A stretch of DNA of 64,000 nucleotides from positions 186,001-250,000 of the forward strand of contig VWZP01009943.1 of NCBI GenBank assembly GCA_013396995.1. Reading direction: 5' to 3'. Made by a program: the position numbers and the translations under genes. Position 1 is the stretch's first letter; each line of letters opens with the position of its first letter. The DNA comes from Dicaeum eximium (lineage: Eukaryota > Chordata > Aves > Passeriformes > Dicaeidae). Shown here in pieces: positions 26,217 through 39,900 of the stretch. The notes beneath the pieces are model-generated. The model saw nothing but the letters and a program-made list of their open reading frames with translations, was not told the DNA's origin and ran no database searches.

Positions 26217-27190
26217 GCTTTTCTTTAGAAAAAAATCACATCATGTCTCTGATGTGCCAATATTTCTCTTCCAAAAACAACTATTAAATAAATGTAATCA
26301 ATTTTTCTTAATTTACTAGGTTGTTCAGTTTATTTAACTATAACCCTGATAAGTTTTAATGAAACTGTAAGGCTCTTTTTACTTCAACATTAATTGCTTG
26401 ATATGTATCTTGTAAGTTAAATTAGATCTTAATATTGGCTGATAATGAAAAAATGGATCACAATAATAATAACAGGAAAGTAATTAAGATAACATTAATT
26501 ATTATAATCATTGTGTCTGTCAGTATTAAAATCATGCAATGGTATTAAAATGCTACCAGAATGAGGTCAGCTTTATTCTCTTGCAGAAGTCTTTGTAACA
26601 TGTAATTTAAAGATGTGGAAAGTAACAGTGAAAGAGCATCTTTTATGCCCATAAAATGGTTTTCAATTAGCAGGTAGCTGGAGGTGAATAGTAACTGGTA
26701 GTTATTTTCTGAGCATTTTGATACTTAGTTACTCTAAAAAAGAAAATGTAAGAGAAACTTTTCAGAGGTGTAGTTGTGATGTCCAGATACTCTGAGCTGC
26801 TCAGCCTAATTTAAGTCTCATTATGCAACATATTTATTTAGGAAATAAGGGTAGTAAGGTGCTCTTTAAGCTAATTGCTTTTACAGAACACAGAAATTTT
26901 CTTTGAGTAACATAATGAAGCTTTATGAGGTAAATCCAACTGAGACAGCAGCAGACAAAAAAAAAATCTAGTTACCAGAGATGTCAAAGACATGGTTAAA
27001 GTGATAAGATTGGTCTAAACTACTCCAAATGTAAATATTGCACCACCACTTGAATGTCTAGAATAGGATATACAGAAGAGAACAGAAAACTTGACTTGCT
27101 ATATCTTTTAAGACAAAGTACCTTCTGCCTGTTCTTGGTATTACTTTTCTTAAGTAGTTTTTAGATGATCAATTTTATTTCATTTTTTAT
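26217..27190. other. Unique AT-rich non-coding DNA
   Basis: Nothing recognisable. Frequent stops in all frames and no named repeat. Confidence 0.6.
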
Positions 27191-27273
27191 GGGCTCTCTC
27201 TCTTTTTTTTTTTTTTTTTTTCCGCANTTTTTTTGGGCTCTTCTTTTTTTTTTTTTTTTTTTTTTTTGCCGCA
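27191..27273 (+). repeat. Duplicated GGGCTC-poly(T)-CCGCA block around a single N
   Basis: Copy A runs from GGGCTC at 27191-27196 through a CT-rich step and 19 T residues (27203-27221) to CCGCA at 27222-27226. A single ambiguous base follows at 27227, then seven T residues, then copy B: GGGCTC at 27235-27240, 24 T residues at 27244-27267, and CCGCA at 27269-27273. The two copies differ mainly in homopolymer length and in the CT step. A one-base N exactly at the join, beside long homopolymers, suggests two error-prone read ends that were not merged, although a genuine tandem duplication is possible. Confidence 0.9.
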
Positions 27274-30200
27274 GGAATATCCAGTAACCATTAGATCCCT
27301 ATAGTGCAATACTGAAATAAATTTTCATCATATAAATGCTGACAACAAATTATGAAGCTTTAAAGATCTTTCCTTTAAATCTCACCTTAAAAAAACAGTA
27401 AATATTGCTTTCTCATTTCAGTATAAGAAGGACAGAGGATCTCTATTAGATCTTTGTTTCTGAAGCTATTATGGTCTTTTACTGCCTATAGTTAAACTCC
27501 ATGATAGGTGCAATTTAAATAGGTCATGCTTCATTGTACTTGCATCATAGTATGCAAATATGAATAAAATTGGAGAACAATTAATGATATTAGTTTCAGG
27601 GATATTTCATCTCTAAATGCTGCTTTCCTGCCAACATAGACATGAAGTATTTAATTTTAAATGACACCACCTGCTCCTACCTATAAGTGAAATGGAAAAG
27701 CTGCCAAATAGCATGTTGGGTATTAACTTTCAACCTTTTCTTTAATCAGGCATTCCTCCATAACAATAAAAGCCAACAGTCTCATGGGATGAAAAGCACC
27801 ATAGTATGTGTCTGCAATTGAATTTCAAGCCTTCATTGTGATGTCTGACTTAATACATTTTTTTCTTTATTATTTTTCTTTAACTGCAGGGTTACCAATT
27901 ATTTCAAGCAGACATACCAGATAAATGCCCAGACCTCATTCTGACAAAGACAGTGAAGATAAACAAACATTTGAAAATAAAAGCTTCTCTGATTTTAGCT
28001 GGCTTTTAGTTCAAGGCCTATACTCAAACTTTCTCTTTCCAAAATATGAGACTGCAAGGACATCAGTGAAAGAGTAAAGACATTTTAAAAGTTAAAACAC
28101 CATACAGTTTGAAAAACAGATATGAACTTGTCCATACAAGCACAGAGCAAATGTAGCTTTGGGCAACAGTACATAAGACAGATTTTGGGGGATACTTTTG
28201 TTATCTTTGTGCTTGAAGGTCCCCTTTTCCCCTAATAAACTGCTAATAAAAAGGTAAGATCCAGTTCACTGTCATACATTTTCTTCTATGTCCTTAGCGT
28301 CACATTTGATAGTTTGTCAAACTGTTTATTATCATATATAGAACAGCCTTACAAAAGAAAAATCATCCTATAAAACACTTTGCATGATAGAAAATAGCAA
28401 GATAACTACCCTTTCAGTTTATGATTACTGGCAAAAAAAAGCCATAGTGATGTTTTGCAGCAAGCTGTCAAAGCCTGTTTATATCTGGCTTTCCTTGCTG
28501 AAGTGGCTACAAATACTTTAACAGCTACAACAAAGTTATTTGCACTGCTAGAGTTCCTCATACAAACAACCTCTCGAGTTTAACAGGAACACTGCTGTAT
28601 GTTTCAACAGCACATAGCCCAGGTTTTATGTCCAGTATTTGTTCATATATACTGTATTTGTTTCAGATAAGCCCATAGCCTTTTTTGTCATAAACATCAC
28701 ACTGTTCTGTAGGTAGAAAGTATCACCTGCTGAGGAATTTGAATGGGAATACGACCTTCCTCTTTTCCTGAATCAAAACACAATTTCCTCTGTGAATGCT
28801 GGGTTCATTCCCTACACATACTGTTTCCAAATTCCTGCATTAAAATTGTTTTTACCTTGGCGTAGTCTCCCGATTGACTTGCTAAAGTCAATGACTGTCT
28901 TCCCCAAGACAGTTAGTACTAGGCAGAATCAGAGAATCTTAAAAAAGATCATTTAGATGCCCTGGAAGATTATCCTATCTGAACATATCCATGGTTAGAC
29001 ATACTGCTCAGAGAGGCATATAGGAGTGACCATTTCCTTTGCTGCTATGCAGCCTAGAAAGTAATAAAAGACCAGATTCTGGATATCTCAGAGCTTCTTC
29101 AGAAAATCTTACTTGTAATAAAACAAAAGCAAAAGTAAAAGTGGGTAAATAAATTTACTTAGCAATCCCACTCCAAAAGCATAGGAATTACTCCTTATGT
29201 TTATGCAGTCATTCATAGATTGACGTAAATACATATGACTCTCCTAGCAAATTTCACAGTAGTCAGTCAACTTAAGATCCTCCTGAAGGTACAAAAGAGA
29301 GTTGGGTTCCTATACTGTAGTTCCCAAAGTTCAATGTGTTGAGCACTGACAGTCTAAATCATACGGAGGAACAGGAAAAGAAGGATTGATGGAAGCTCTG
29401 AATGGTGGCAGGCATGCCATGTCACACATCTCAGATTCTATGCCTGAATTCCTGTGTTTTAAAGCTCAGTTTTAGCTCACTTTAATGCCAACTTCTACTT
29501 TTCTGTCTGTGCAGAGACCCAGTTCTAACAGGAGGGACAGACCAGATTAGTACATAGCACAGCAATTAAGATACTTATAAGATGTGGAAGTGAAGTATAC
29601 AAATCTATTCAGGCTGAAGAGAGCCTTGAAACCATCGATAAATGTTTCTCCTGGAAAGCTTGAACATTTCAAAAACCAGGAAACTCAATATACTTAAAGA
29701 CCTAGACAACAGGAGCCGAACTATATGTATCCAAGGAAGTTTTTGCAAGAAAAACCAGGCATCAGGAGTGTCTTAGGCATCCAAGCAGTTCCCCCTCCAC
29801 CATTCTGGCATCTAAACACATTGAATATTGGTGGTGTCCATTAAATACCTTCAGGAAAAGCCCAATGCTCACCATTATAAGTGGTTTTAGCATTCAGTTT
29901 GTCAAGGGGACAGGTGGTGACAGAGATAAAAGAATAAGCACTGAAGTACTACTAAACTTTAGAACTGTTGTGATTAGGAGTAATTTAGGATCTTGTACCA
30001 GTAATTTTATCATTAAGCAGAACTTGCATGCTCTTTTGAGAGGTTGCATAAGGGCTGACTACATTCTCCCTTAACAACCACTGACAAAGCATTAGAATGC
30101 TGGTGCATTGCATAGAGCTGATCTACAGCAGCAAGAGGCAAATAAAGCTCAGGGAAGTCAAATACTGAAATCACAGAAAAATGGTATTAGGTTTGAAGAG

Positions 30201-33200
30201 CTGAGAGAGTTGAAAACTGATAAATCATAATTCAGGGTCAGGCACTTCTTATTTTTAACCTACGGGCTGAAATTCTACTTTATGTGATAGAAAAAATGAA
30301 TAGTTCCTTCAGGGGGTACCTAAAAATTGTTTACTGTTCTCATCACTTTGCCACAGTTAATAGTCACAGCACATAATATATTACCTAGCAGTTTAGAATT
30401 ATTGCTTTGCAGCAATTTCATAGTGCTTACTTCAAAAGAAAACATGATACATGCCACATAAAGGATAAATGATGAACACAACAAATAAAAGATATATTAG
30501 TGGTATTTTAAATTACAAAAAGTTCCAGTCTATTCTGTTTTGTCCTGTACTTGTCAATAATATATGAAGGCCTTTTCAGTAATTGCTATTTCTAATAATA
30601 GAAGATATTTAAATGGACCTTTCACTAGACTTTAAAGCATTTCAATATTTTAAATATACTTGTAGAGAAGACATGTGAAAAATGGACGTGTATACCCATT
30701 AACTTACCTTCCAAAGGTCAAGCAGAAAATCTAAAACAGATCAGGGCATTGAGTGCAACTCTTCCAAAATGTATTTTGGAGCTTTCTTTCACCTAACTTA
30801 ACTGTTTCTTACTTGTCTCATTTTCCCACTTCTTACCTTTCATCTTAGGATCTACCTTTTTTGAAAGCAATTATAAAAAGATGCAATTATATGAAATTTT
30901 TGCAACCAGCTTCGCAACTTAGAAATTCAAATATTGAAGCTGTTCTCCCCCTGAATTTCACATACTAAGAGGTACCTTCAAGCTTTAGACTAAAACTCTG
31001 TTTAAAAAAGCTGAAATATTTAGGCCCTATAAGCTCTTTTTTCCTAAAGACCATAAAAACAGCAACCGAACTTCAATGTCTCACCTAATTTGAATCATCA
31101 TCAACATCATATGGCATTCTTTGTGCAAAATAATATTTCATTAAAAGAATTGCATGTTGATATTAAGAAAAGAAATGCAATTAATCATCCTTTGTATGAA
31201 ATGTTCTGCAGTCACTGTCAAATGCAATTTTATCAGCTGTACTGAAGCCAGAGTACATTCTGAATTTTTCACTTCAGGGCAGGATATGGAGAATCTCTAC
31301 AGCTGTCTGGATAAAGATGAGCTGTATTCTGATCCATTGTGTTCCAGTAAAGGTTTTAAAACTAATATATTATTACAGTCCAATCATTCCTGGTTATCAG
31401 TTTCATAGTTTATTGCAGTTTCAAACATGTGGGCTGATAAAGCATTGGAAAACTTGCGAGGGAGTTTTCTGCTGGCATGTGTAGTCAGATTTCCTATTTT
31501 TCTTATACCTACAGTGTATAGCTTGAGTTTTCATTAGGAACAACATCTAGAAACTGCAGATTAGTAGGGTAAAATATTTTCAGACTTCACAGAAAAATTA
31601 ATATCATTTCAGATAAACTACAAGCTGTGTTAACTAATATTTCTACCACTGTTTACATATTTTCTGTCTTATGTGCTCTATGTAAGATTAGACCTAAATA
31701 CACTTATACACTAAAAACATTTGAACTAATAAAAAACACAGAGATAATTATAGCTAAAGTACACATTCAGATATCTGGTTAAGGCTTATTTTTTTCTAAA
31801 TAGAAGAACATTTCATTAACTTTTATTTCCCTGTTCATAATACAGACCTATGAACACAAATGGTCAATTTTAAAAATATGTATCAATTCAATTCAAATAT
31901 GTATCAGTAACCACATTGTTGTGAATATACAAAGTTCATTAATTAATTATTAGTAGCCTCTAGGAGAAAGCTGAGCTTGAAAATTGGGAGGTAAGAATTT
32001 AAAGAGAAATTATTATTTTTAGGAACTAAAGGCTTAATTTAAAATAGCCATGCAAATAAGGAGTCAGCCCTTATCTTTGAGTAATCTACATGCGTTTAAA
32101 GTACTTAAAGTGCCTGTTCTAAAGCAGAAATCTATCCAGCCAAGAGAAGAAGGCAAAATATCCCTCAAACAGATCATGGAGATGAGAGTGACAGGACACA
32201 TGTGTTTGACAGCACTAAAAGGAGGTTTTGACTAGAGCTGCAATAAGATAAGCCGGTGGGAGAGACACCACAACTGGGACAGGTCTTCCAAGGACTCTAA
32301 TTACATCAAAGTAACATGGTTACATGGTCTGAGATAAGCAAATTTCCCATTTTAGAGATTTGGATAGACTTGGATGTGTATACAACTTCAGTGCTTCCCT
32401 AAAACTTAACAGTGCATGAGTCTATGGAACCTAATTCTGGAGTGGAAATCTCACAGGGATACATAGCTTGGGAAAGCTGTATGAGTTGGCTTGTTGCAGT
32501 ACAGCAATAAAAACTGAAAACAGCCTCATGCATGACTCTAGAACTTTTGGTGCTAGTCACAACTGAGTCTGTGAATCAGAAAATTTAAATCTTCCATGAA
32601 TGTGGCCAAATGTTTTTGGACTACACGAAAGATTCCTTAAAATTTTATATCTCATCTGGATGAAGTTTCATTTGGTTCCAGTTCCTACCATTTTGGTAAA
32701 TACCTACAGAACTAAATTGCTAACTAAACTTGGAAAATTTGAAATAAGTTCTGAAAAATAAATACTGTGCTTCTTTCCTTCTTAAGTAAATCTGAATATG
32801 AATCAACCTCAGTCATACCCAAGACTTACCAAAACACTTGTCCACGGTGAACATTTACCAAGTTGCATTTGTACCCAGATAACAGAAGCAGCACACTCAT
32901 AACTGGGACCTTATATTATCATTATCTCTACACAAGCACATTTAATTTATTTGAAAATGAAACCAAATTAATGAAAGCTTATCTTTCCTTTTCAATTTCT
33001 ATGTAATACTTTGCCATTCACTTCATAAGTTTATGTGTATTCTGCACAGTAAAATGGTATCAGAGGATCCTTTCAATAAATCTTTCTAAATGATTTGTAA
33101 CTATGGACTATTTCCAGTTTTAAATTCCAATGAAGTCTCAGCATGTTCTTATATTCAAGTACAGGTCTCTTTAGCAAGTGCTTCAAAGGCCAGTTCTCAT

Positions 33201-33913
33201 GCCCATGGAAGCAAATTAAATTGCAACATTAAGATTAATTAAAATGTATTCTTTTAAATATGTAAGCCAAGTGTTAAAAATCATAATTGTTATATTGACT
33301 ATATTTTTTGAAATTTATTATCTGTGACTCATGTTTCTTTAAGAAATTTCCCTTTATGACACTCATACATTTTTTTCCATTTGTTGCTACAATTAACTGT
33401 TTTCTGTTAGACAATACTTTGAATTTTGGTAACTATAAAAATTGATGGGCATAGAATATCTGGAACATGAGAAGTTGTGTCACAGTGGGATTTATTGACT
33501 AAGCAATGAAGCTTGTAAGAGAATGGGATCACAGTATTCTTAATAGCTGCTCCACAATTTCAAACTTCAACCTTCCCAGATATTTACTTCAAAATTCACT
33601 TGCCTAAAGTTAGAAACATGTGAATGGTCCATATGCTGACTCAGAGCTCATTTGAAAGATGAAATTCAGGATCATGACTAGTCAGATACTAAATCTTGTT
33701 TCATAGGTATGAATGGTAGGAAAGCTGTAGATTTTACTCACAAATCTGAAGAAATGTTTCTACTTATTATAAAAATTGAGTTACAAGGAATGAAGTCATG
33801 TGTCCAGCAGATCCAAGCCTGACATTTGGAGGATTTTACTGCTCAGCACTACCCCTCTATCTTAGTCTGCTAATGTCACCCACACAGTTCAGCATACAAG
33901 TACATTGAACAGC
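27274..33913. other. Unique non-coding DNA, one weak exon candidate
   Basis: AT-rich throughout with no named repeat that I can support. A short stretch near 28925-28975 resembles a CR1 3' tip but is too diverged to call. The acceptor-preceded frame at 27890-28009 is listed separately. The 84-codon frame at 31154-31408 on the plus strand is unrecognised and likely chance. Confidence 0.55.
27890..28009 (+). other. Weak candidate exon after a good acceptor (unrecognised)
   Basis: A long pyrimidine tract (27858-27881) leads to TAACTGCAG ending at 27889, a strong-looking 3' splice site. From 27890 the frame is open for 39 codons to TAG at 28007-28009. The residues are mixed and mildly lysine-rich, with no known motif. 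AATAAA hexamers occur about 220 bp further on, near 28235-28250. No donor site or partner exon was identified, and AT-rich DNA produces such acceptors often, so this is a lead only. Confidence 0.1.
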
Positions 33914-33956
33914 TCAGCTTGCAGACAAAAAAAAAAAAATTCAGCTTGCAGACAAA
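33914..33956 (+). repeat. 17-bp direct repeat flanking a short A-run
   Basis: TCAGCTTGCAGACAAAA occurs at 33914-33930 and again, exactly, at 33940-33956. Between them are eight further A residues and a T, so the first copy runs into an A12 tract. The layout resembles a target-site duplication around a bare poly(A) tail, but slippage gives the same picture. Confidence 0.85.
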
Positions 33957-36900
33957 AGAAATAAGAACAGCACAGAAGCAGATATCATCCCAGAGGGTAG
34001 AAAACTGTATGCAGAAAATGACTCAATAAAGAATGTTAGAACCTATTTTTTTTTTTTTGCAGGCATGGGGAAAATAATAGGAAATTCTTTGGTCTGTGCT
34101 AGGGGTGGAGAAGATGGAAGTTTCACAAATCACAATTGCAAAAACCAACTCCAACAAGAACCTAAATAACACTGGTGGATTTAAAACATTAACTGAGAAC
34201 CATTAGCAAATTTTCATGTCAAGACAGCAATTAATAAGTATATGGTAAGTAGCCAACAATGTGATCTAAATTTTGCTTGAAAATTTCCACTTTTTTTTAA
34301 AATTGAGAATATTTTCGACAATTTGCATCTTGAGAAGCTTATATTCCTAACCTGGGGCAGATTTCTTTGAAATATATGTACTCCATCAGGTTAAAACAGT
34401 CATGACCAGCTCAGGTGGGATTTAGAAGGCTTTCATGAATGCTATGTTTAAAACAACCTGGATTTTTAATTTCCTAATTAAAAATCAGAATAAGTAGATA
34501 TTTTCTGTTCTAAAATTCCTTTAATTTTTGGTTGACTAATACCAATAACAAAGTGGAAAGAGAACAATCAGGAAAACAAAAGCTTAAGAACCTGAATGGT
34601 AAATATGGGCTTTATGCAACAATCATCATCTTCTAGAAAGATATAAGACCCCATCATGAGAAAGAATTACTGTTAGCCAAATTAAAATACCATTCTATCT
34701 TTAAAAAATGAGCTAGTGTCAATCTCCAGTGGATGATTAAGGGTATATTAGATTAAAGAATATCCTTCTTGATCAATAGCACTGAGAAAAAAATTCTTAA
34801 AAGAAAAGATGGAGCATATCTAGGAAATTGCTCCTGACTCTCTTTGGAATACAAAATTTGGGCCCTCAGTATTTTCTTTTGTGATAAATGAGTTTTATCG
34901 TTTGCTGACATAGACTCCATTGGGTCCATACGAAACTACTTTGCCTATAACAGATCACAGGTTGTTGCCAATATTTGAATAGAAAAGATCTGGTGTGCTA
35001 TGTACTCTTCAGTAATATTGAGTAGAAGAATACTCAATAGAATAGTAAGAAGTAATACATTTCTTAGATATGATATATTAGTTCCTAAGTCTCTATTAGT
35101 TAATGAACCTACAAGGAGTAGGTGATTAATTGTAACCTTTGCAAGTTTATCAGATGCATTTGCAGGACCTACAATGAAGACTTCAGCAAAAGCATGAGGA
35201 TTACAACAGAGGTGAGACACCTGACACTTAGAAGATTTGTGTGTATATAGCTGCATGGCATACTGAATTAGCCTTCCTCCTGCCATCTATTAGGTGTCCT
35301 TGCCTTGTTTCAGAAATATCACCACTGATGCAGTGGTTGAGAAGATAGACTCTTTCTATGTCCTAATTGGGTCATTTATTGGGATCAAGTCCTCACACAG
35401 AAGACATACTATAAGACATACAGATTTCAAACACTTTCTTTTTTATCTCAGGTAAAGTAAATAGTCCCAGATGCAGTTACCTCACTCTGATGGCATCTGA
35501 TCTTAGGTCAATTGCAAAAAACTCGAGAGGAGCTGTTTTTTAGCTGTTCAGGTTCCTGCCAGCAGGATAGTGATCATACTTCTAGTTAAGTGTCTGCCAT
35601 GCTGAGGGAACTATTTTATATAGTTCATATATATCCTTGCAATTGTCACCAAGATAATAGAAAAATGGAATGTAAAGCTCTCTAAATCTTCTTTCAAGTT
35701 CTACATCTGATTCAGGCAGACATTGATTCCTTCATTCATCAAAAGTGGTAATAAAGCTGCCATATCACCATCCATAGGTATCCATCAGCTGGCTTCTTCC
35801 ATAAGTTGGCTGAAAACTTTAGGATAGAATGCTAGTCCTGCAACTCAGCAGATGTAAAACTCTTGAGAAGATTATTTCCAGTTGCAGCATGGAAGAAAAT
35901 TGCCATCATTTTGTACCTGAAACAGATCTTTATTAAGACTCTTTCAAGGGTCCCCTTTTTCTTAAGGATAAAGAAATTGCAGAAAATAGAAAACCATCTT
36001 CCCTTGAAATCTAATAAAATCTCTTCTATCAAAACTAAAATAAAAACATTCACACCGTTAAAAGCCCCTCATAGAAACAAAGATGATGTTGTGAGATAAA
36101 AAGTATATCTGGCTTGCTACCATACATAACTTTGGCTATTCCATCTAAAGTGCTGATTGAAATGTACTCAGCTCTTTTGACCCCTATTCCATTTCCTCAG
36201 TAAAGCCTCTTAAACTCTACTTTGCTCAGAAAAAGGCATTATAAGCTTCAGTTCAATGATGGTCTGGAAAACTGGCCCATTGGTGGATAGGCAGAGCATA
36301 AAACATGCACAACACAGCAGTAAGATTCATACTGAAAGCAGGCTTTTAACTAAAAGCATTAATTTCATGTTCAGTTGTGACTGACATACAAAAAAGAAGC
36401 TGTGTTTTCTTTTTCAGTCCATTAAGGCTAAGGTTGAAGGAACTTTTCAGTGTGTGCAAGGTAATTAATGCTACAATGCTGAATACCCAAATTATGAGCT
36501 TATCTTTGCATTACTGTATTGCTAAATGGATCCAGTTTTAGAAGATCTTAACACCAGCTCTCAGACCAAGATAAAATTTCAGTTTTCTTGAAATCAAAAC
36601 AGTGTTAATGTGACTTGCTTTGAAGCTTTTACTTTTAAAGAAAAATTGCAGGAACTGATCCTAAAATTACACTGCAATAAATCCTGGAAGAAACACATGA
36701 CAGATTTTTAAATACGCAAAAGAAGCACAGCTACTTGGTATTTGACAGCATTCCCACTGACTATTTTAAGAGAACCATCTATTCCATAAATCAGGTTTTC
36801 TAAAATCCTGAAAAGAATCCTCCCTGTGCTAACCATAGCTGTCTAAAAGTCTAATTTTCAATTTGTCATTTGATAAGATGCAGTTGTACATTTTCACTTT

Positions 36901-39900
36901 AACAATTTACAAACCTTTAGAGGTTAAGCCAAAGGCAGTATCAAATATTCTGTTTTAGTTAAATACCAAGTAATGCTATGCTCATCAGTTTAGTATGATT
37001 TACAGCAGAGTCTTCTTTTGGTCTGGATCTTCAATATCCCTCATTGCAATAACACAGATTCAAAGGATCTTCATAAATTCAGGTGAAACTGGGCATGTTG
37101 CATAAAGGGGCTGATGGAAAGGAAATCCTGCTCTCTACTATTCAGTTGTGTCTATCTTAAAAGGGCTAACTAGTTGCAATGTTGAATACACACAGCCATC
37201 TCTTTATTGGAATAGAAAGCAAATAATGTGTAATGATATTCTGAAATGTTTTGTGAAATAGAGCCTGTTCAGACACATCAGGTTGTGTTCACTCCAGGAA
37301 TGCTCTTAGTCTTCAAGATACCATTCACTGCAGTACAGTTCTTGATCTTCTTGCAACCAATAAATGCTTGTGGCTTTATACCAGTAAAGTTGTACTGTAG
37401 TAAATTATGTCTTTAAAAACTATTGGCTTTTACCTTAAAGGTTGTGCTCACCTATTTGCTTGACATCTTTTACATCAATAACTCCATGCAGTCAGCACAG
37501 GATAGTTGAAATCCCTATAAACAGGGGTGGTGACCTTTCCTTGCTTGTAAACATAAGGTAAACTTTATCAAATATTCAACAAATTCTCTTTCAGTAGCAC
37601 CTGTGTTCTAAGCCCAAGAGGAAATTTGAGAGCAAGCAGATGGATGAGGTGCTCATATTAAAATACTGTCTCAAGAAAGAGATCAGTGCAGAAATGCCAA
37701 CTGAGATTTTATTTACTGTTCAGTGAGGAGCACAGGGAATAAGAAATGGAGAATTCATATGTGATGGGAATTATATATGAAAGCATCCACTAAAACTCAA
37801 TTCTACTTCTGTGTATGCTTATAGCAAAGTGAGGTATGAGCAACCTCAGCTTTCTTAAGATACACTCCCTACCAAGGACAGCTCCTACTTTGGCTTCATG
37901 ATCAGACCTCCTCTTTCAAAATGTCTCCTTTCTAACTACACAACATAGAACTGACATAGCTATATCCACAACAAATAGCATTTCCATTTTCTTTTGGCCT
38001 CCTGCAATTCTAAACCATTGTAAATTGAGAGAAATAAGAAATTTCCTCTAAGGTTCCTTTCAAAGTTCCCAAATTTCACTGGGAACTTCCTGAACTAAAA
38101 TGGGTATGGATGTTCTTTGGGTAGAATATTTTTATTTTTTTTATCAAGACCAAAACTGAGAATAAGAACATTTTAAAATGCATCATTCTGCTGGAAAACC
38201 TCTTTTGCCTTTGCTCTTCAAGGCTTGCTCTAGATATACAGCTCTTATGGGGTAGATGTCTCATGATTATTTCAGGTAGTTACAGAACATTGTGAATCTA
38301 CTAGCCACTGTTGCTAAGAACAGCTTCAAAAATTCAATATCAGAGTTTGTGCATGAAAATATTAATATTTAGGTTTTTTCCTCAGACTTAAACTACATTA
38401 AAAAAATATGTACTTTGTGTTAAGGAAAAAACAAACCAAAACCCCACTTGCATGCTAATTAATTTATTCTAAGAACAAGATCAGACAGAAAAGGGTTTAT
38501 AAGAAACCTCATTCAAGAAAAAACAAGTTTTCAAAAATAAATTTCAAAACACTAAAATGGCAACCCCAATGTGGTTTAGTTTTCTTATATCAATTAAAAT
38601 AAAATTTCATTTTCTTCTGAAGCATAATGGATAAACTCATTTTTAGAATTTAAGGTCAAGAGACTACATTTGTTCCTGATCTAACTTCAGTGATTATGAT
38701 GAAACTTTTAACAGGAGCAATTTTTAGATGGGTAATTTTTGGGTTTGCATTTTTCTATATACTCCTTACAAAATATTTTGATGAACTAGGATGCTTCTCC
38801 AATATAAACATAAATGAGAGATTGAAGCCTTGTGGGAAAGATGTTAATATTATTTATATAGCACATAAAAATAAATACTTTCTTAAAACAGGTTCAAGAA
38901 GATCATACAATATTCTGTCTATTTCAATCAATGTGCTGAAGAGCCTCTGTTCAGTGGCAATTCTTAATTAACAGATCATTACTAAAGGTAATTTCTACAT
39001 TAAGAACCCTCATTAAAGACACTGGAAACACCTGAGTACTTTTCCTGTGGATTAATACTTGTGAGGAAGAAAAAAAATAGAAAGGAAGAAAAAAGAATAA
39101 TAATTCTTTTTAAAGTGTTTTCTTAGAACCCAAACTTTCCAGGTGCACTCAAGAAGGCAGATGAGAAGACTGAAGTGAGCACTTACGTTATTGAGCTGCT
39201 TCACTTAAATGTGATTAAAAGTTTACTATTTCTGCATTTTGTTATTATTTCTAAAGCCCTAAACGTAAAACACAGAAAAATATAAAGGTGGTGTCATTGC
39301 AGCTGCAGTACAGATGGTTTTTTTCCTACCCTATTTCAATGAATACTAAACAGATATTCAAAATGTTTGAAAGCATAATAAACAACCGAGTGTAAAAGCT
39401 CTCTGCATTTATCGAATAGACATGTTCAAAATTACTGGATGCCTACGAGATTTTAAAAGATGAAGAAACAACAAAGCTATACTCAGGAAAACACTGAAAA
39501 TAATTATTTTGAAATTACACATAATTACATATTTACATTCTTACTATGATTAATAAAAAAGGCGAGACTGATGGAAACCTCTGCAGGATGGGGAATACAA
39601 AGAACACACACTTCTGCATACGAGTAAAAGGATTTCTTAGGTTGTGCAGAACAAAGTGAAACTCAATCAGTTCCAGACATTTAACTTGGTATGATACTGT
39701 GACACAAAAGCAGCACATGGAGGCACTGGAGGGTGCAGTGGGATGCTACATCTTCTGACTCCTCATAACCCTTTAAAGCTTTTAAAGTACAATGACATCA
39801 AGTCATAAGCATTCACTTATAACAAAAACCTGATCCAAAGTTCACTCAGCTCACTGTGGCTGTCAGAAAGAATGGACTATGGAACCACAATTTACTCAAA

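Noticed and set aside
28925..28975. CR1-like tip resembling AATCAGAGAATC
   Set aside because: Only a dozen or so bases resemble CR1 and the expected following blocks are absent or too diverged to call.
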